Positions 1 through 8,559 of a stretch of 64,000 bases of DNA are shown here, one piece after another. The first letter of the stretch is position 1; the number at the start of each line of letters is the position of its first letter. The notes below the pieces were generated by a model that was not told the origin of the DNA, made no database searches, and saw only the letters and a program-made list of their open reading frames with translations. This DNA comes from Rugamonas fusca (GTDB lineage Bacteria > Pseudomonadota > Gammaproteobacteria > Burkholderiales > Burkholderiaceae_D), in NCBI RefSeq assembly GCF_014042365.1, contig NZ_JACEZS010000019.1, positions 1 through 64,000 of the forward strand. Direction: 5' to 3'. The translations under genes were made by a program, and so were the position numbers.

Positions 1-56
1 CAAGTACTGAGAAAACGGGCGCGACAAGCGTTTGCGGCTAAGGCAGGCAAGAAATT

Positions 57-79
57 GCGCCTCGATAAAATCGAGGCGC
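57..79 (-). terminator. Hairpin downstream of the OPT transporter gene
   Basis: A perfect 10-bp stem (GCGCCTCGAT / ATCGAGGCGC) with an AAA loop lies about 65 bp past the stop of the minus-strand transporter. Read on the minus strand it is followed by AATTTCTT, a weak U-tract, so it may be an intrinsic terminator. The rest of positions 1-143 shows no supportable gene. A short open frame ending in TAA at 39-41 could be the tail of an upstream gene but is too short to judge. Confidence 0.5.
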
Positions 80-143
80 CGGGACAGTATTATCGACTTG
101 ACGCTGGTTGGCTAATGGGTGACCCCGGTTTTGTGGTTTTGTG

Positions 144-2129
144 TCAGGCCGTGACCTGGCGGCCGTTCCTGGCCGACCAGCGATACAGGCCGCCGACCAG
201 CATGGCGCCCACCACCAGCGCCACCAGCATGCCCTGCGCCTCGCTCAAGCCGTTGGTGATGGCCAGCGGCTCGCCTTTGCCCGACAGGACGATCATGCCG
301 GCCAGCGCCACGTTGAACAGGCTCTCGCCGACGATGAAGCCGGACATCACCAGCACGCCCAGCCGCTTGGCCGTCTCGCCACCGGCCTTGCGCTCGACCA
401 TGCGGTCAAACAGGTAGCCGGCCACGGCGCCCACCACGACGGGGGAGGTGGCGGAGCTGGGCAGATAGATGGCCAGGCCCACGCCCAGCGGTGGCAGGCT
501 GTATTTGCCGTTGCTGGCTTTTTTCAGCGCGAAGTCCACCACCACCAGGCCCAGGCCGATCAGCGCGCCCCACAGCACCAGGCTCCATGGCAGGTTGCCG
601 CCGATGACGCCCTTGGCCAGCGTGGAGATCAGCGTCGCCTGCGGCGCCGGCAGCGGCTGGGACGAGATGGCGTCCAGATTCGGCGCGCCGGTGAAGCCGT
701 TGGCGTGGTTGAGCAGCTCCAGCACCGGCGGGATCACGCAGGAACCGGCGATCACGCCCACGATCAGGGCTACCTGCTGTTTCCACGGCGTGGCGTCCAC
801 CAGTTGGCCCGTCTTCAGGTCCTGCAGGTTATCGTTACCGACCACGGAAACGGCCATCACGACGGTGGTGACGAACAGCGAGAACGCCACCAGCGCGGTC
901 GATACGTCCGGTCCCATCAGGCCACGGCCCACGGCGCCCACGCTGACGGCCGCGCCCAGGATGGTGAGGATGGCGATGCCCGACACGGGCGAGTTGGAAG
1001 CGCCGATCAGGCCCGCCATGTAGCCGCACACGGCGGCGGCGAACATGCCGGCGATCAGGATGTAGGCCACGCCCACCACCACCAGCGGCGTGGACAGCGA
1101 CGCCAGCACGCCACCTTGCAGGAAGCTGGCCAGCAGCCAGCCGGCCGGCACCATCGACAGCATGGTCACCAGGCCGACGATGAAGATCGGCAGATCCTGT
1201 TCCGCGCGGTCGATCACGGCGCCATCCTGCTTGGCGCGGCGCGACGCTTCCAGTGCCGACTTCAGGCCGCCGATGACGGGCTTGGCCAGGCCGGCCAGCG
1301 TCACCAGCGCGGCCGCGCCGATCACGCCGGCGCCCATCATGCGCACGTCCGACGACCATACCTTGAGCGCCAGGTCGGCCGCTTCCATGCCGGCCACGGC
1401 CGGTTGGGCGGCCGTCATCAGCGGCACCAGGATGCCCCAGGCGATCACCAGGCCGGCCAGCATGGCGATGCCGACCGTGATGCCCATCAGGTGGCCGGCG
1501 CCGATCAGGGCCAGCGAGCTCGATGCGCCGATGCCGGTGGCGCCGCCGCCGGTGCGGAAGTAGATCGCCACTTCACCGGCCATCACCTTGACGGCGCTGC
1601 CGGCGGCGAACAGCGCGGACGCCGCGCTGCCCCAGATCATGGCCCACAGGCCGGCCTTGCCCTCGGCCGCGCCGGCGCGCGAGGCCATGCCCACCTTGAG
1701 CACCTCGGCCGCCGCCACGCCTTCCGGATAGGGCAGGTCGGACTGCGACACGAGGGCGCGCCGCAGCGGCATGGTGTACATCACGCCCAGCACGCCGCCA
1801 ATGGCGCAGGCGCCGAAGGTGGGCCAGAACGGCACGTGCGCCCACCAGCCTATCATCAGCAGGCCAGGCAGCACGAAGATCACCGACGCCAGCGTGCCGG
1901 CGGCCGAGGCGATGGTCTGGACGATGTTGTTTTCCTGGATGGACGCGTCCTTGAAGGCGCTCAGCAGCGCCATCGAGATCACGGCCGCCGGGATCGAGGT
2001 GGCGAACGTCAGGCCCACCTTCAGGCCCAGGTAGACCTGGGCGGCGGTAAAGATCAGGGTGATCAGGATGCCCAGGATCACCCCGCGCAGGGTGATTTCC
2101 TTGGGATTGGATGGTGCTGCAACGCTCAT
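144..2129 (-). CDS. OPT-family oligopeptide transporter
   Basis: A 661-aa polytopic inner-membrane protein of the OPT (oligopeptide transporter) family, predicted to import small peptides or a metal-chelate-type substrate; the real substrate cannot be read from sequence. Hydrophobic segments run throughout, starting with GVILGILITLIFTAAQVYLG. The PYPEG motif (within SDLPYPEGVAAAE) and the long non-membrane stretch in the middle are usual in bacterial members. The start MSVAAPSN was chosen because GGAG lies 8 nt upstream; an in-frame ATG 14 codons earlier (2171) has no such site. It is transcribed away from ylqF, so the two probably have separate promoters in 2130-2304. Confidence 0.9.
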   Translation of the reverse strand: MSVAAPSNPKEITLRGVILGILITLIFTAAQVYLGLKVGLTFATSIPAAVISMALLSAFKDASIQENNIVQTIASAAGTLASVIFVLPGLLMIGWWAHVPFWPTFGACAIGGVLGVMYTMPLRRALVSQSDLPYPEGVAAAEVLKVGMASRAGAAEGKAGLWAMIWGSAASALFAAGSAVKVMAGEVAIYFRTGGGATGIGASSSLALIGAGHLMGITVGIAMLAGLVIAWGILVPLMTAAQPAVAGMEAADLALKVWSSDVRMMGAGVIGAAALVTLAGLAKPVIGGLKSALEASRRAKQDGAVIDRAEQDLPIFIVGLVTMLSMVPAGWLLASFLQGGVLASLSTPLVVVGVAYILIAGMFAAAVCGYMAGLIGASNSPVSGIAILTILGAAVSVGAVGRGLMGPDVSTALVAFSLFVTTVVMAVSVVGNDNLQDLKTGQLVDATPWKQQVALIVGVIAGSCVIPPVLELLNHANGFTGAPNLDAISSQPLPAPQATLISTLAKGVIGGNLPWSLVLWGALIGLGLVVVDFALKKASNGKYSLPPLGVGLAIYLPSSATSPVVVGAVAGYLFDRMVERKAGGETAKRLGVLVMSGFIVGESLFNVALAGMIVLSGKGEPLAITNGLSEAQGMLVALVVGAMLVGGLYRWSARNGRQVTA

Positions 2130-2304
2130 CTTCAACACTCCGATGGTTGTGTAATATTTGTCAAACGACAAGAAAAGCCGACATCATATCCGACATTGCG
2201 GCTAATCTATACAACTGTGATGGCCACGGCAAGCAGACTTTGTGGCGGCAGCCGGAGCAGCCTGTAAAATAGCGGATTGTTCGAACGATTTTGAAGGCAA
2301 CAGC

Positions 2305-3255
2305 ATGGCAATCCAATGGTATCCGGGGCATATGAACGCCGCCAAGAAGAAGGCGGCGGAACAGATGGAGAACACCGATCTGGTGATCGAGGTGGTCGAC
2401 GCCCGGCTTCCCGAGGCCAGCTGCAACCCGATGGTGGAGGAGCTGCGCAAGTTCCGCCAGCGTCCGTGCCTGAAGATTTTGAACAAGACCGACCTGGCCG
2501 ATCCGGCCGCCACGGCGGCCTGGGTGGCCTACTACAACGCCCAGGAAGGCGTGACGGCCTACGCCATGACGACCAAGAAGCCGGCCGAAGTGGCGCGCAT
2601 TCCGGAGCTGGCCAAGTCGCTGGCGCCGCACCGCGGCGTGCCCACCAAGCCGCTGCGCATCATGATCATGGGGATTCCCAACGTCGGTAAATCGACCCTG
2701 ATGAACGCGCTGCTGAAAAAACGCGTGGCCAAGGTGGGTGACGAACCGGCTGTCACCAAGCAGCAGCAGAAGCTGTACCTGGACAAGAACACCATCCTGG
2801 TCGATACGCCCGGTATGTTGTGGCCCAAGATCGCCATGGCCAGCGATGGCCTGATGCTGGCCGCCAGCCACGCCATCGGCTCCAACGCGCTGATCGAGGA
2901 GGAGGTGGCCGTGTTCCTGGGCGAGGAAATGCTCAAGCACTACCCGCAGCTGCTGGTGGCGCGCTACGGCTTCAAGGATATCGAGCAGATGGACGGCATT
3001 GGCGTGGTGGAAGGCGTGGCTGCGCGGCGCGGCTTCCGCCAGAAGGGCGGCGACCTCGATTTCGAGAAGGCGGCGCACACCTTCCTGGGCGACTACCGCA
3101 GCGGCGCGCTGGGCCGCGTGTCGCTGGAAACGCCGGATACGCGCAAGGAGCGTCTGGAACAGCACGCCGCCGAGATGGCGGCCAAGGCGGAAAAGGCCGC
3201 CGCGCTGGCGGCCGAGAAAGCCAAGGCCGCCGCCAACGGCAAGCGCGGCACCTGA
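2305..3255 (+). CDS. ylqF: Ribosome biogenesis GTPase YlqF/RbgA
   Basis: A 316-aa circularly permuted GTPase of the YlqF/RbgA family, which acts in late assembly of the large ribosomal subunit. The permuted order is visible: the G4 motif NKTD (about residue 68) comes first, then the P-loop GIPNVGKST (about 128), then DTPG (about 172). The N-terminus MAIQWYPGHM is the family signature and fixes the start; GAAGG lies 8 nt upstream. The C-terminal 30 residues are a low-complexity Ala/Lys/Glu tail (AEKAAALAAEKAKAAA), likely helical and basic, which could help bind rRNA. It converges on the dioxygenase gene with only 3 bp between the stops. Confidence 0.95.
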   Translation: MAIQWYPGHMNAAKKKAAEQMENTDLVIEVVDARLPEASCNPMVEELRKFRQRPCLKILNKTDLADPAATAAWVAYYNAQEGVTAYAMTTKKPAEVARIPELAKSLAPHRGVPTKPLRIMIMGIPNVGKSTLMNALLKKRVAKVGDEPAVTKQQQKLYLDKNTILVDTPGMLWPKIAMASDGLMLAASHAIGSNALIEEEVAVFLGEEMLKHYPQLLVARYGFKDIEQMDGIGVVEGVAARRGFRQKGGDLDFEKAAHTFLGDYRSGALGRVSLETPDTRKERLEQHAAEMAAKAEKAAALAAEKAKAAANGKRGT

Positions 3256-3258
3256 CCG

Positions 3259-4074
3259 TTACCCAAGCGCCTGGCCGAAGCGGAAGCTCGACACGGCCAG
3301 CGCCCCAAAGAACGCATCCTCGTGGTACGGCATGGCCGCCGCTTCCTGCTCGGCCGCGCCCAGCGCCACCATCAACGGCAGCAGATGTTCCTCGCGCGGG
3401 TGCGCCATGCGCGCGGCCGGCGCCTTTTCCCATGCCAGCAACTGGGCCGTGCGCTCGGCCGGCGGCAGCGCCATGGTGGCGCGCAGCCAGCCGTCGAACT
3501 GGTGCGAGGCCGCTGCGCCCTGGGCGTTGAAGGCGCGCAGGTTGTGGTAACTGAGGCCGCTGCCGACGATCAGTATCCCTTCCTCGCGCAGCGGCGCCAG
3601 CGCCCGTCCCGCCTCCACGTGGGTGAGCGGATCGAGGCCATGCCGCAGCGACAGCTGGACGATGGGCACATCCGCCTGCGGATACACGGGATACAGCGCG
3701 CTGAAGGTGCCATGGTCGAAACCGCGCTCCGTATCGAGCATGGTGGCGTGGCCCGCGCCGTCGAGCAGCGCCTTCACGCGCGCGGCCAGTTCCGGCGAAC
3801 CGGGCGCGTTGTACTGCACTTCGTAGGTGTGGGGCGGGAAACCGTAATAATCGTAGATCATGGGCGGCCGGGCGCTGGCCGACACGGTGAACTCGCGCGC
3901 CTCCCAGTGTGCCGTCACCACCAGCACGGCCTTGGGCGTGGTGCCCAGCTGGCGCGGCATGTCGCGCAGCGAGGACTCGAGCGCGTCGTAGGTATGGCCG
4001 AATTCCGTTTTCATGAACGGCCAGGGGCCGCCGCCGTGGGACAGGAAATAGGTGGGTAGTGGGTGCGCTTGCAT
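3259..4074 (-). CDS. DODA-type extradiol ring-cleavage dioxygenase (YgiD-like)
   Basis: A 271-aa protein of the class III extradiol dioxygenase (LigB/DODA) family, close in form to E. coli YgiD (4,5-DOPA dioxygenase). Likely metal ligands and active-site histidines are conserved: SHGGGP (residue 13 region), TAHWE (about 57), FDHGTF (about 127), SYHNLR (about 177) and EEHLLPL (about 229). Length is typical for a stand-alone bacterial member. The physiological substrate is unknown; such enzymes cleave catechol-type rings using non-haem iron or zinc. It is a single-gene unit, divergent from the B12-controlled btuB region. Confidence 0.88.
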   Translation of the reverse strand: MQAHPLPTYFLSHGGGPWPFMKTEFGHTYDALESSLRDMPRQLGTTPKAVLVVTAHWEAREFTVSASARPPMIYDYYGFPPHTYEVQYNAPGSPELAARVKALLDGAGHATMLDTERGFDHGTFSALYPVYPQADVPIVQLSLRHGLDPLTHVEAGRALAPLREEGILIVGSGLSYHNLRAFNAQGAAASHQFDGWLRATMALPPAERTAQLLAWEKAPAARMAHPREEHLLPLMVALGAAEQEAAAMPYHEDAFFGALAVSSFRFGQALG

Positions 4075-4196
4075 GGGCAGTCTCCAGACTCGGTAAGCCT
4101 TGACTATATGCTTGCGTACTCAAGTATTCAATCGTCCAACTGTGGATGGACCATTCAGCTTTTGTTAATGATGAGCGTCTGCATCATAGCCGCGGG

Positions 4197-4202
4197 TATA
4201 AT
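4197..4202 (+). promoter_or_regulatory. -10 element (TATAAT) before the cobalamin riboswitch
   Basis: A perfect TATAAT sits just before the conserved 5' end of the riboswitch, where a transcription start would place the whole aptamer in the leader. No good -35 hexamer is found at 16-18 bp, so the assignment rests on the -10 and its position. Confidence 0.45.
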
Positions 4203-4205
4203 GCC

Positions 4206-4422
4206 GGGGTTTTGGTGCCCGCGCGCGTGACCACGTGCGCAGTTAAACGGGAAACACGAGGCCGCTCCCAGCGATCACGGCCAAGGTGTGCTGCCCCCGC
4301 AACGGTAAACAAGCGCCGACCGCTCCCCGCGGCCGGCAGGCTGGCTCAATGACCACTACGCACGGCGTAGGAAGGTGGGCCAGTCGGACTTGCAAGCCCG
4401 GATACCGGCCAGACAGGTGGAT
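4206..4422 (+). promoter_or_regulatory. Cobalamin (B12) riboswitch
   Basis: The leader holds the hallmarks of the adenosylcobalamin aptamer in order: GGTGCCC at the 5' end, GGGAA followed by ACACGAGGCC, the core GCTGCCCCCGCAACGGTAA (4291-4309), the arm CCACTACGC...GTAGGAAGGTGGG, and the B12 box AAGCCCGGATACCGGCC (4394-4410). Such elements repress downstream genes when the coenzyme is plentiful. Between the aptamer and the start codon a nested stem (4451-4489: CATCCG/CGGATG enclosing CTTGCG/CGCAGG) could be the expression platform, occluding the ribosome site; that part is inference. The controlled gene is btuB. Confidence 0.95.
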
Positions 4423-4510
4423 GAGCGTTGCGCCCAGGGCGCCGGCGCGCCATCCGGTTTATTCCGGCTTGCGGGGACGCAGGCGGATGCCCATTCAACA
4501 AAGATCTGAC

Positions 4511-6502
4511 ATGCAAATCTCCGTTACCCGCCGCCTGCCGGCGTCGCAGCCGCTGGTGCTGGCCGCTGCCGTTTCCCTCTGCTTCGCCGCATCCGTGCCC
4601 GCGCTGGCGCAAACCGCCGTTGGCCAGTCGCTGGCGCCCATCGTCATCACGGGCGCCCGTTTCGACGCGGCCGCAGGCATGGCGCCGATCGGCGCTACCG
4701 TCATCACGGCCGACGAAATCCGCCGCGCCGGCGTCAGCGACGTCAACGCCGCCATCCGCAAGATCGGCGGCGTGTACGGCCGCAACAGCCTCGATGGCAG
4801 CCCGGACTTCGGCCTGGACCTGCGCGGCTTTGGCACCAACAGCAGCCAGAACCTGGTGGTGGTGGTGGACGGCGTGCGCGTGTCGGAGAGCGAACTGTCG
4901 AATGTGATCCTGTCCACCATTCCCGTCGAGACGGTGGAACGCATCGAGATCAACCGCGGCGGCGCCAGCGTGCTGTATGGCGAAGGCGCGACCGGCGGCG
5001 TAATCAACATCGTCACCAAGCGCCCCGTGGCGCATAGCGCCGGCGGCAGCATGACGGCGGAAGTGGGCCAGTTCCGCGAGCGCGAACTGCGCGGCACCGT
5101 GCACCAGGGCTGGGATGGCTTTGCCGCCGACGGCGCCGTCGATGCGCGCCATAACGACAACTACCGCGCCAACAACAACTACAAGCAGGTCGACGTGAGC
5201 GCCGGCGCGCAGTGGTTCAGCAAGGAAGGCCGCATGGGCTTCCGCTACGAAGGCGCGCGCGAGGACATGCGTTTCGCCGGTTCGCTCAGCGAAGACCAGT
5301 TCAACGCCAACCCACGCCAGACCTTCACGCCCAACGACTTCGGTTCGCTCGACAGCGACCGTCTCACCGGCTTCATCACGCGCCGCATCGGCAACCTGGA
5401 TCTGGCAGCCGAACTGTCGCACCGTGAGAAGACGTCGAAGGGAACGTTCGTTTCGTCCTACGGCGTGTACGCGGCGGACGCCACCAGCAAGCAAACCCAG
5501 TTCTCGCCCCGCCTGCGCCAGCTGGGCGAGATTGGCGGCATGACCAACGAAGTGGTGGCTGGCCTGGACCTGATGCGCTGGAATCGCGTGACCATTGCCG
5601 ATGCCAGCGGTTACTCCTCGCACGTGGAGGCGACCCAGCGTTCCAAGGCCATCTACGCGCGTGACGAGATCAAGTTCGATCCCGCCCACAACGGCCGCCT
5701 GGCCGCCGGCGTACGCCGTGAATTGTTCGACAAGGATTACAACGACGGCTTCGGCAGCCAGTACAACATCGTGCAAGGTCTGAACGCGTGGGAACTGCAA
5801 GGCAGCTACGCCGTACTGCCCGCGCTGGAAGCGTTCGCCAAGGCCGGCCAGAGCTACCGCCTGGCCAACGCGGATGAAAACACCTTAACGCCAACGGGCA
5901 AACCGCTCCAGTCCCAGACATCGCATGACCTGGAATTGGGCGCCAGCTATGGCGACGCCGCACGCAAGATCACGGCCCGCATCTTCCGCAGCAACGTGGC
6001 CAACGAGATCTTCTTCGATCCGACCCTGAATCACGGCAATGGCGCCAACACCAACCTGGACCCGACCCGCCGCGAAGGCTTCGAGCTCGATGGCGAAGCG
6101 AGGGTGGCGCCTGACTGGACCGTCATCGGCCACTACCAGCACGTGAAAGCCACCTTCCGCGCAGGCGTGAACGCCGGCCGCGAAATGGTGCTCGTGCCGA
6201 AGAATATCGTCACGGCCCGCCTGGCCTGGACGCCTGCTGATGGCCAGAGCGCCGACATCGGCGCCCAGTGGGTGGACCAGCAGCGTTACGGTGCTGATTT
6301 CAGCAACGATTGCTCGGCCCAGATGCCATCGTTCACCACCTTCGACGCACGTTATGCCCGCAAGCTGGGCCAGTGGGAGCTGTCCGTCGCCGGCCTGAAC
6401 CTGGCGGACAAGCACTACTTCTCGCAAGCGTTCGCGTGCCGCGGCAGCATCTACCCAAGTGACGGCCGCCAGCTGAAGGTCGCCGCACGCTACGACTTCT
6501 AA
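4511..6502 (+). CDS. btuB: TonB-dependent vitamin B12 receptor (BtuB-like)
   Basis: A 663-aa TonB-dependent outer-membrane receptor. The signal peptide MQISVTRR...VPALAQ is followed by a TonB-box-like IVITGARFD, then the plug domain (DVNAAIRKIGGVYGRNS, LRGFGTNSSQNLVVVVDGVRV, RIEINRGGASVLYGEGATGGVINIVTKR) and a beta-barrel ending in the C-terminal aromatic RYDF. Cobalamin specificity is inferred from the riboswitch immediately upstream and btuF immediately downstream. An alternative start at 4487 (MPIQQRSD) lies inside the predicted leader hairpin and would lengthen the signal region, so 4511 is preferred, although its ribosome site is weak. Energy would come from TonB-ExbB-ExbD. Confidence 0.92.
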   Translation: MQISVTRRLPASQPLVLAAAVSLCFAASVPALAQTAVGQSLAPIVITGARFDAAAGMAPIGATVITADEIRRAGVSDVNAAIRKIGGVYGRNSLDGSPDFGLDLRGFGTNSSQNLVVVVDGVRVSESELSNVILSTIPVETVERIEINRGGASVLYGEGATGGVINIVTKRPVAHSAGGSMTAEVGQFRERELRGTVHQGWDGFAADGAVDARHNDNYRANNNYKQVDVSAGAQWFSKEGRMGFRYEGAREDMRFAGSLSEDQFNANPRQTFTPNDFGSLDSDRLTGFITRRIGNLDLAAELSHREKTSKGTFVSSYGVYAADATSKQTQFSPRLRQLGEIGGMTNEVVAGLDLMRWNRVTIADASGYSSHVEATQRSKAIYARDEIKFDPAHNGRLAAGVRRELFDKDYNDGFGSQYNIVQGLNAWELQGSYAVLPALEAFAKAGQSYRLANADENTLTPTGKPLQSQTSHDLELGASYGDAARKITARIFRSNVANEIFFDPTLNHGNGANTNLDPTRREGFELDGEARVAPDWTVIGHYQHVKATFRAGVNAGREMVLVPKNIVTARLAWTPADGQSADIGAQWVDQQRYGADFSNDCSAQMPSFTTFDARYARKLGQWELSVAGLNLADKHYFSQAFACRGSIYPSDGRQLKVAARYDF

Positions 6503-6515
6503 GCGCAGCAAGCCA

Positions 6516-6547
6516 GCGCCGGATGCCCCCGCATCCGGCGCTTTTTT
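6516..6547 (+). terminator. Intrinsic terminator between btuB and btuF
   Basis: A perfect 11-bp GC-rich stem (GCGCCGGATGC / GCATCCGGCGC) with a CCCC loop is followed by TTTTTT. It stands only 13 nt after the btuB stop and 18 nt before the btuF start, so btuF is expressed either by read-through or from a promoter inside the btuB coding region. Confidence 0.93.
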
Positions 6548-6565
6548 CATCATCGGATAACCGTC

Positions 6566-7450
6566 ATGCACTTCCCACACCGAACCCTGGCCGGCGCGCT
6601 GGCGCTGCTGTGCACTCCGCTGCACGCGGCCATCACCGTGCGTGACGACGCCGGCAACACCGTCACGCTGGCGCGTCCCGCCCAGCGCGTGATCGCCATG
6701 GCGCCCCACATCACCGAGCTGCTGTTCGCGGCCGGCGGCGGCGAGCGCTTGGTGGGCGCCATGAACTTCAGCGACTACCCGGCAGCGGCCAAGCGCGTGC
6801 CGCAGGTAGGCAGCAACGAGCAGATCGACATGGAACGCATCCTGGCACTCAAGCCCGATTTGCTGGTGGTGTGGAAAAGCGGGAACACGGCGCGCCAGCT
6901 GGACCAGCTCAAGAGCCTGGGCGTGCCCATGTTCTACAGCGAGCCGCAAAAGCTTGATGAAGTGGCCACCAGCCTGACGCGGCTGGGCCAGTTGCTGGGC
7001 ACGGAACCCGCCGCGCAGGCCGCCGCGCGCGACTACCGCGCCCGCATCGCCGCGCTGTCGTCGGCCTACGCGCGGCGCCCGCCGGTACGGGTGTTCTACC
7101 AGATCTGGGACAAACCGCTGTTCACCCTCAACGGCGACCATATCGCCAGCGATGTGATACGCCTGTGCGGCGGCCAGAACGTGTTCGCCGCGCAGAAGGT
7201 GGTGGCGCCGTCCGTCAGCACCGAGGCCGTGTTGCAGGAAAATCCCGAAGCCATCATCGGCAGCGAGCGGGCCGGCCAGCCCGAAGCGGGCATCTACTTG
7301 TGGAAGCAGTATCCAGGCATGCAGGCCGTCAAGCGGGGCAACCTGTTCGCGCTCGACGGCGACATGCTGACCCGCGCCACGCCGCGCATCGCCGACGCGG
7401 CAACCCAGCTGTGTGAAAAATTGGAGACGGCGCGCCGCCGCCGGCCTTAG
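6566..7450 (+). CDS. btuF: Cobalamin ABC transporter substrate-binding protein BtuF
   Basis: A 294-aa periplasmic protein with a signal peptide (MHFPHRTLAGALALLCTPLHA) and the helical-backbone class III binding-protein fold. Family features seen are ITVRDDAGNTVTLARPAQRVIAMAPHITELLFAAG at the start of the mature protein, VGSNEQIDMERILALKPDLLVVW in the first lobe, and a C-terminal lobe ending in IADAATQLCEKL. Such proteins hand vitamin B12 to the BtuCD permease; btuC and btuD are not in this window. Position directly after btuB supports the call. Another corrinoid or haem-like ligand remains possible. Confidence 0.88.
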   Translation: MHFPHRTLAGALALLCTPLHAAITVRDDAGNTVTLARPAQRVIAMAPHITELLFAAGGGERLVGAMNFSDYPAAAKRVPQVGSNEQIDMERILALKPDLLVVWKSGNTARQLDQLKSLGVPMFYSEPQKLDEVATSLTRLGQLLGTEPAAQAAARDYRARIAALSSAYARRPPVRVFYQIWDKPLFTLNGDHIASDVIRLCGGQNVFAAQKVVAPSVSTEAVLQENPEAIIGSERAGQPEAGIYLWKQYPGMQAVKRGNLFALDGDMLTRATPRIADAATQLCEKLETARRRRP

Positions 7451-7559
7451 GACGGGCTTAATTCCCGCGCGAAGCTTCGTTTTTTGCATTCCGGCCCCAA
7501 AACGGCGGGGAAAAAGTGGTAATCTGCCGGCGTTTGCTACTCATTCATGAAGGATCGTT

Positions 7560-8225
7560 ATGCGCTTACTGCGTCTCTTGCTTGCTTCCGTCGCCTTTGT
7601 GGCATCCGCTTCCGGCGCTGTCGCCGCCGATTTCAAGAGCGGTGTCGACTACATGACGCTCGATACCCCGGTGCGCGCCGACACCGGCAAAAAGGTGGAA
7701 GTGGTGGAAGTGTTCATGTACCACTGCCCGCACTGCAACGCGCTCGACCCGGCACTCAACGATTGGGTCAAGAAGCAGGGTGACAAGATCGTGTTCCGCC
7801 GCCTGCACATGGCGCCCAACGTCACCGAGCCGCAGGCGCACGCGTTCGCCACGCTGGAAGCGATGAACGCGCTGGGCAACGGCCTGCACGAAAAAATCTT
7901 CCACGCCATCCATGTGGAGCATAATCGCCTGAACACGGACCAGGGTTTGCTCGATTTCGTCACGAAAAACGGCGTGGACAAAACGAAGTACCTGGAATTT
8001 TTCAACTCGTTCGCGGTCCAAACGAAGATGAAGCGGTCCATGCAGCTGGTCAGCGAGTATAAGCTCGACAGCTCGCCGAGCATCGTGATCGACGGTCATT
8101 ACACCACCTCGCCAGCGCTGGCCGGTCATGGCCAGTCCAGCGTCCCGGCCGCGCACGCGGCGCTGTTCCAGGTGATGGACATGCTGGTCGCCAAAACCAG
8201 CGCGGAGAAAGCAGCCAAGAAATAA
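7560..8225 (+). CDS. dsbA: Thiol:disulfide interchange protein DsbA
   Basis: A 221-aa periplasmic thiol oxidase that forms disulfides in exported proteins. A Sec signal peptide (about 1-22, ending AVAA) leads into a thioredoxin fold with the DsbA-type active site C56-P-H-C59, an inserted helical domain, and the cis-proline region SSPSIVIDGHY near residue 175. Length fits the DsbA family in Burkholderiales. It is followed by a small membrane protein one base after its stop, and then by an SDR gene, an arrangement I regard as usual in this order. Confidence 0.95.
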   Translation: MRLLRLLLASVAFVASASGAVAADFKSGVDYMTLDTPVRADTGKKVEVVEVFMYHCPHCNALDPALNDWVKKQGDKIVFRRLHMAPNVTEPQAHAFATLEAMNALGNGLHEKIFHAIHVEHNRLNTDQGLLDFVTKNGVDKTKYLEFFNSFAVQTKMKRSMQLVSEYKLDSSPSIVIDGHYTTSPALAGHGQSSVPAAHAALFQVMDMLVAKTSAEKAAKK

Positions 8226-8226
8226 C

Positions 8227-8541
8227 ATGGAAGAAAACGAAGTAGAAAAAGGCGTCATGAAGATGTACAGGGAGTCCGAGCCGGACATCAACACCCTGTA
8301 CGAATACAGCTACGTCAACCACATCGCGTGGAGCATCCTCGTGATCGCGATCGGCCTGATCATCTGGCTCACGATCGCGCTCTCGAATGCCGAGAACCTG
8401 CGCTATGCACTGATGACCAGGCAATGCGCCGATCCCGTCTTCAAGGGCGAGGTCGACACCAAATGCCTGAAAACGGTGCATGCGCGCGAGCATTGGTGGC
8501 AGAACGTCGCTTATGCCTTGCGCCACGTGAAGCCTGAGTAG
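8227..8541 (+). CDS. Small single-pass membrane protein, unknown function
   Basis: A 104-aa protein with one clear membrane segment (about 34-50, AWSILVIAIGLIIWLTIAL), an acidic N-terminus, and a C-terminal part containing two cysteines (QCADPVFKG...TKCLKT). I do not recognise a domain. It starts one base after the dsbA stop, so translation is probably coupled; the cysteine pair outside the membrane could be a DsbA substrate, but this is speculation. A later start (8257 or 8263, near MKMYRES) is possible. Confidence 0.7.
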   Translation: MEENEVEKGVMKMYRESEPDINTLYEYSYVNHIAWSILVIAIGLIIWLTIALSNAENLRYALMTRQCADPVFKGEVDTKCLKTVHAREHWWQNVAYALRHVKPE

Positions 8542-8559
8542 AATCTGGAGTCGGTCACG

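Noticed and set aside
1-143. 3' end of an upstream gene at the left edge
   Set aside because: One frame is open to a TAA at 39-41, but 13 codons without context cannot be called a gene.
7451-7500. Terminator after btuF (CGAAGCTTCG followed by TTTTTT)
   Set aside because: The palindrome has no room for a loop, leaving at most a three-pair stem; not a convincing intrinsic terminator.
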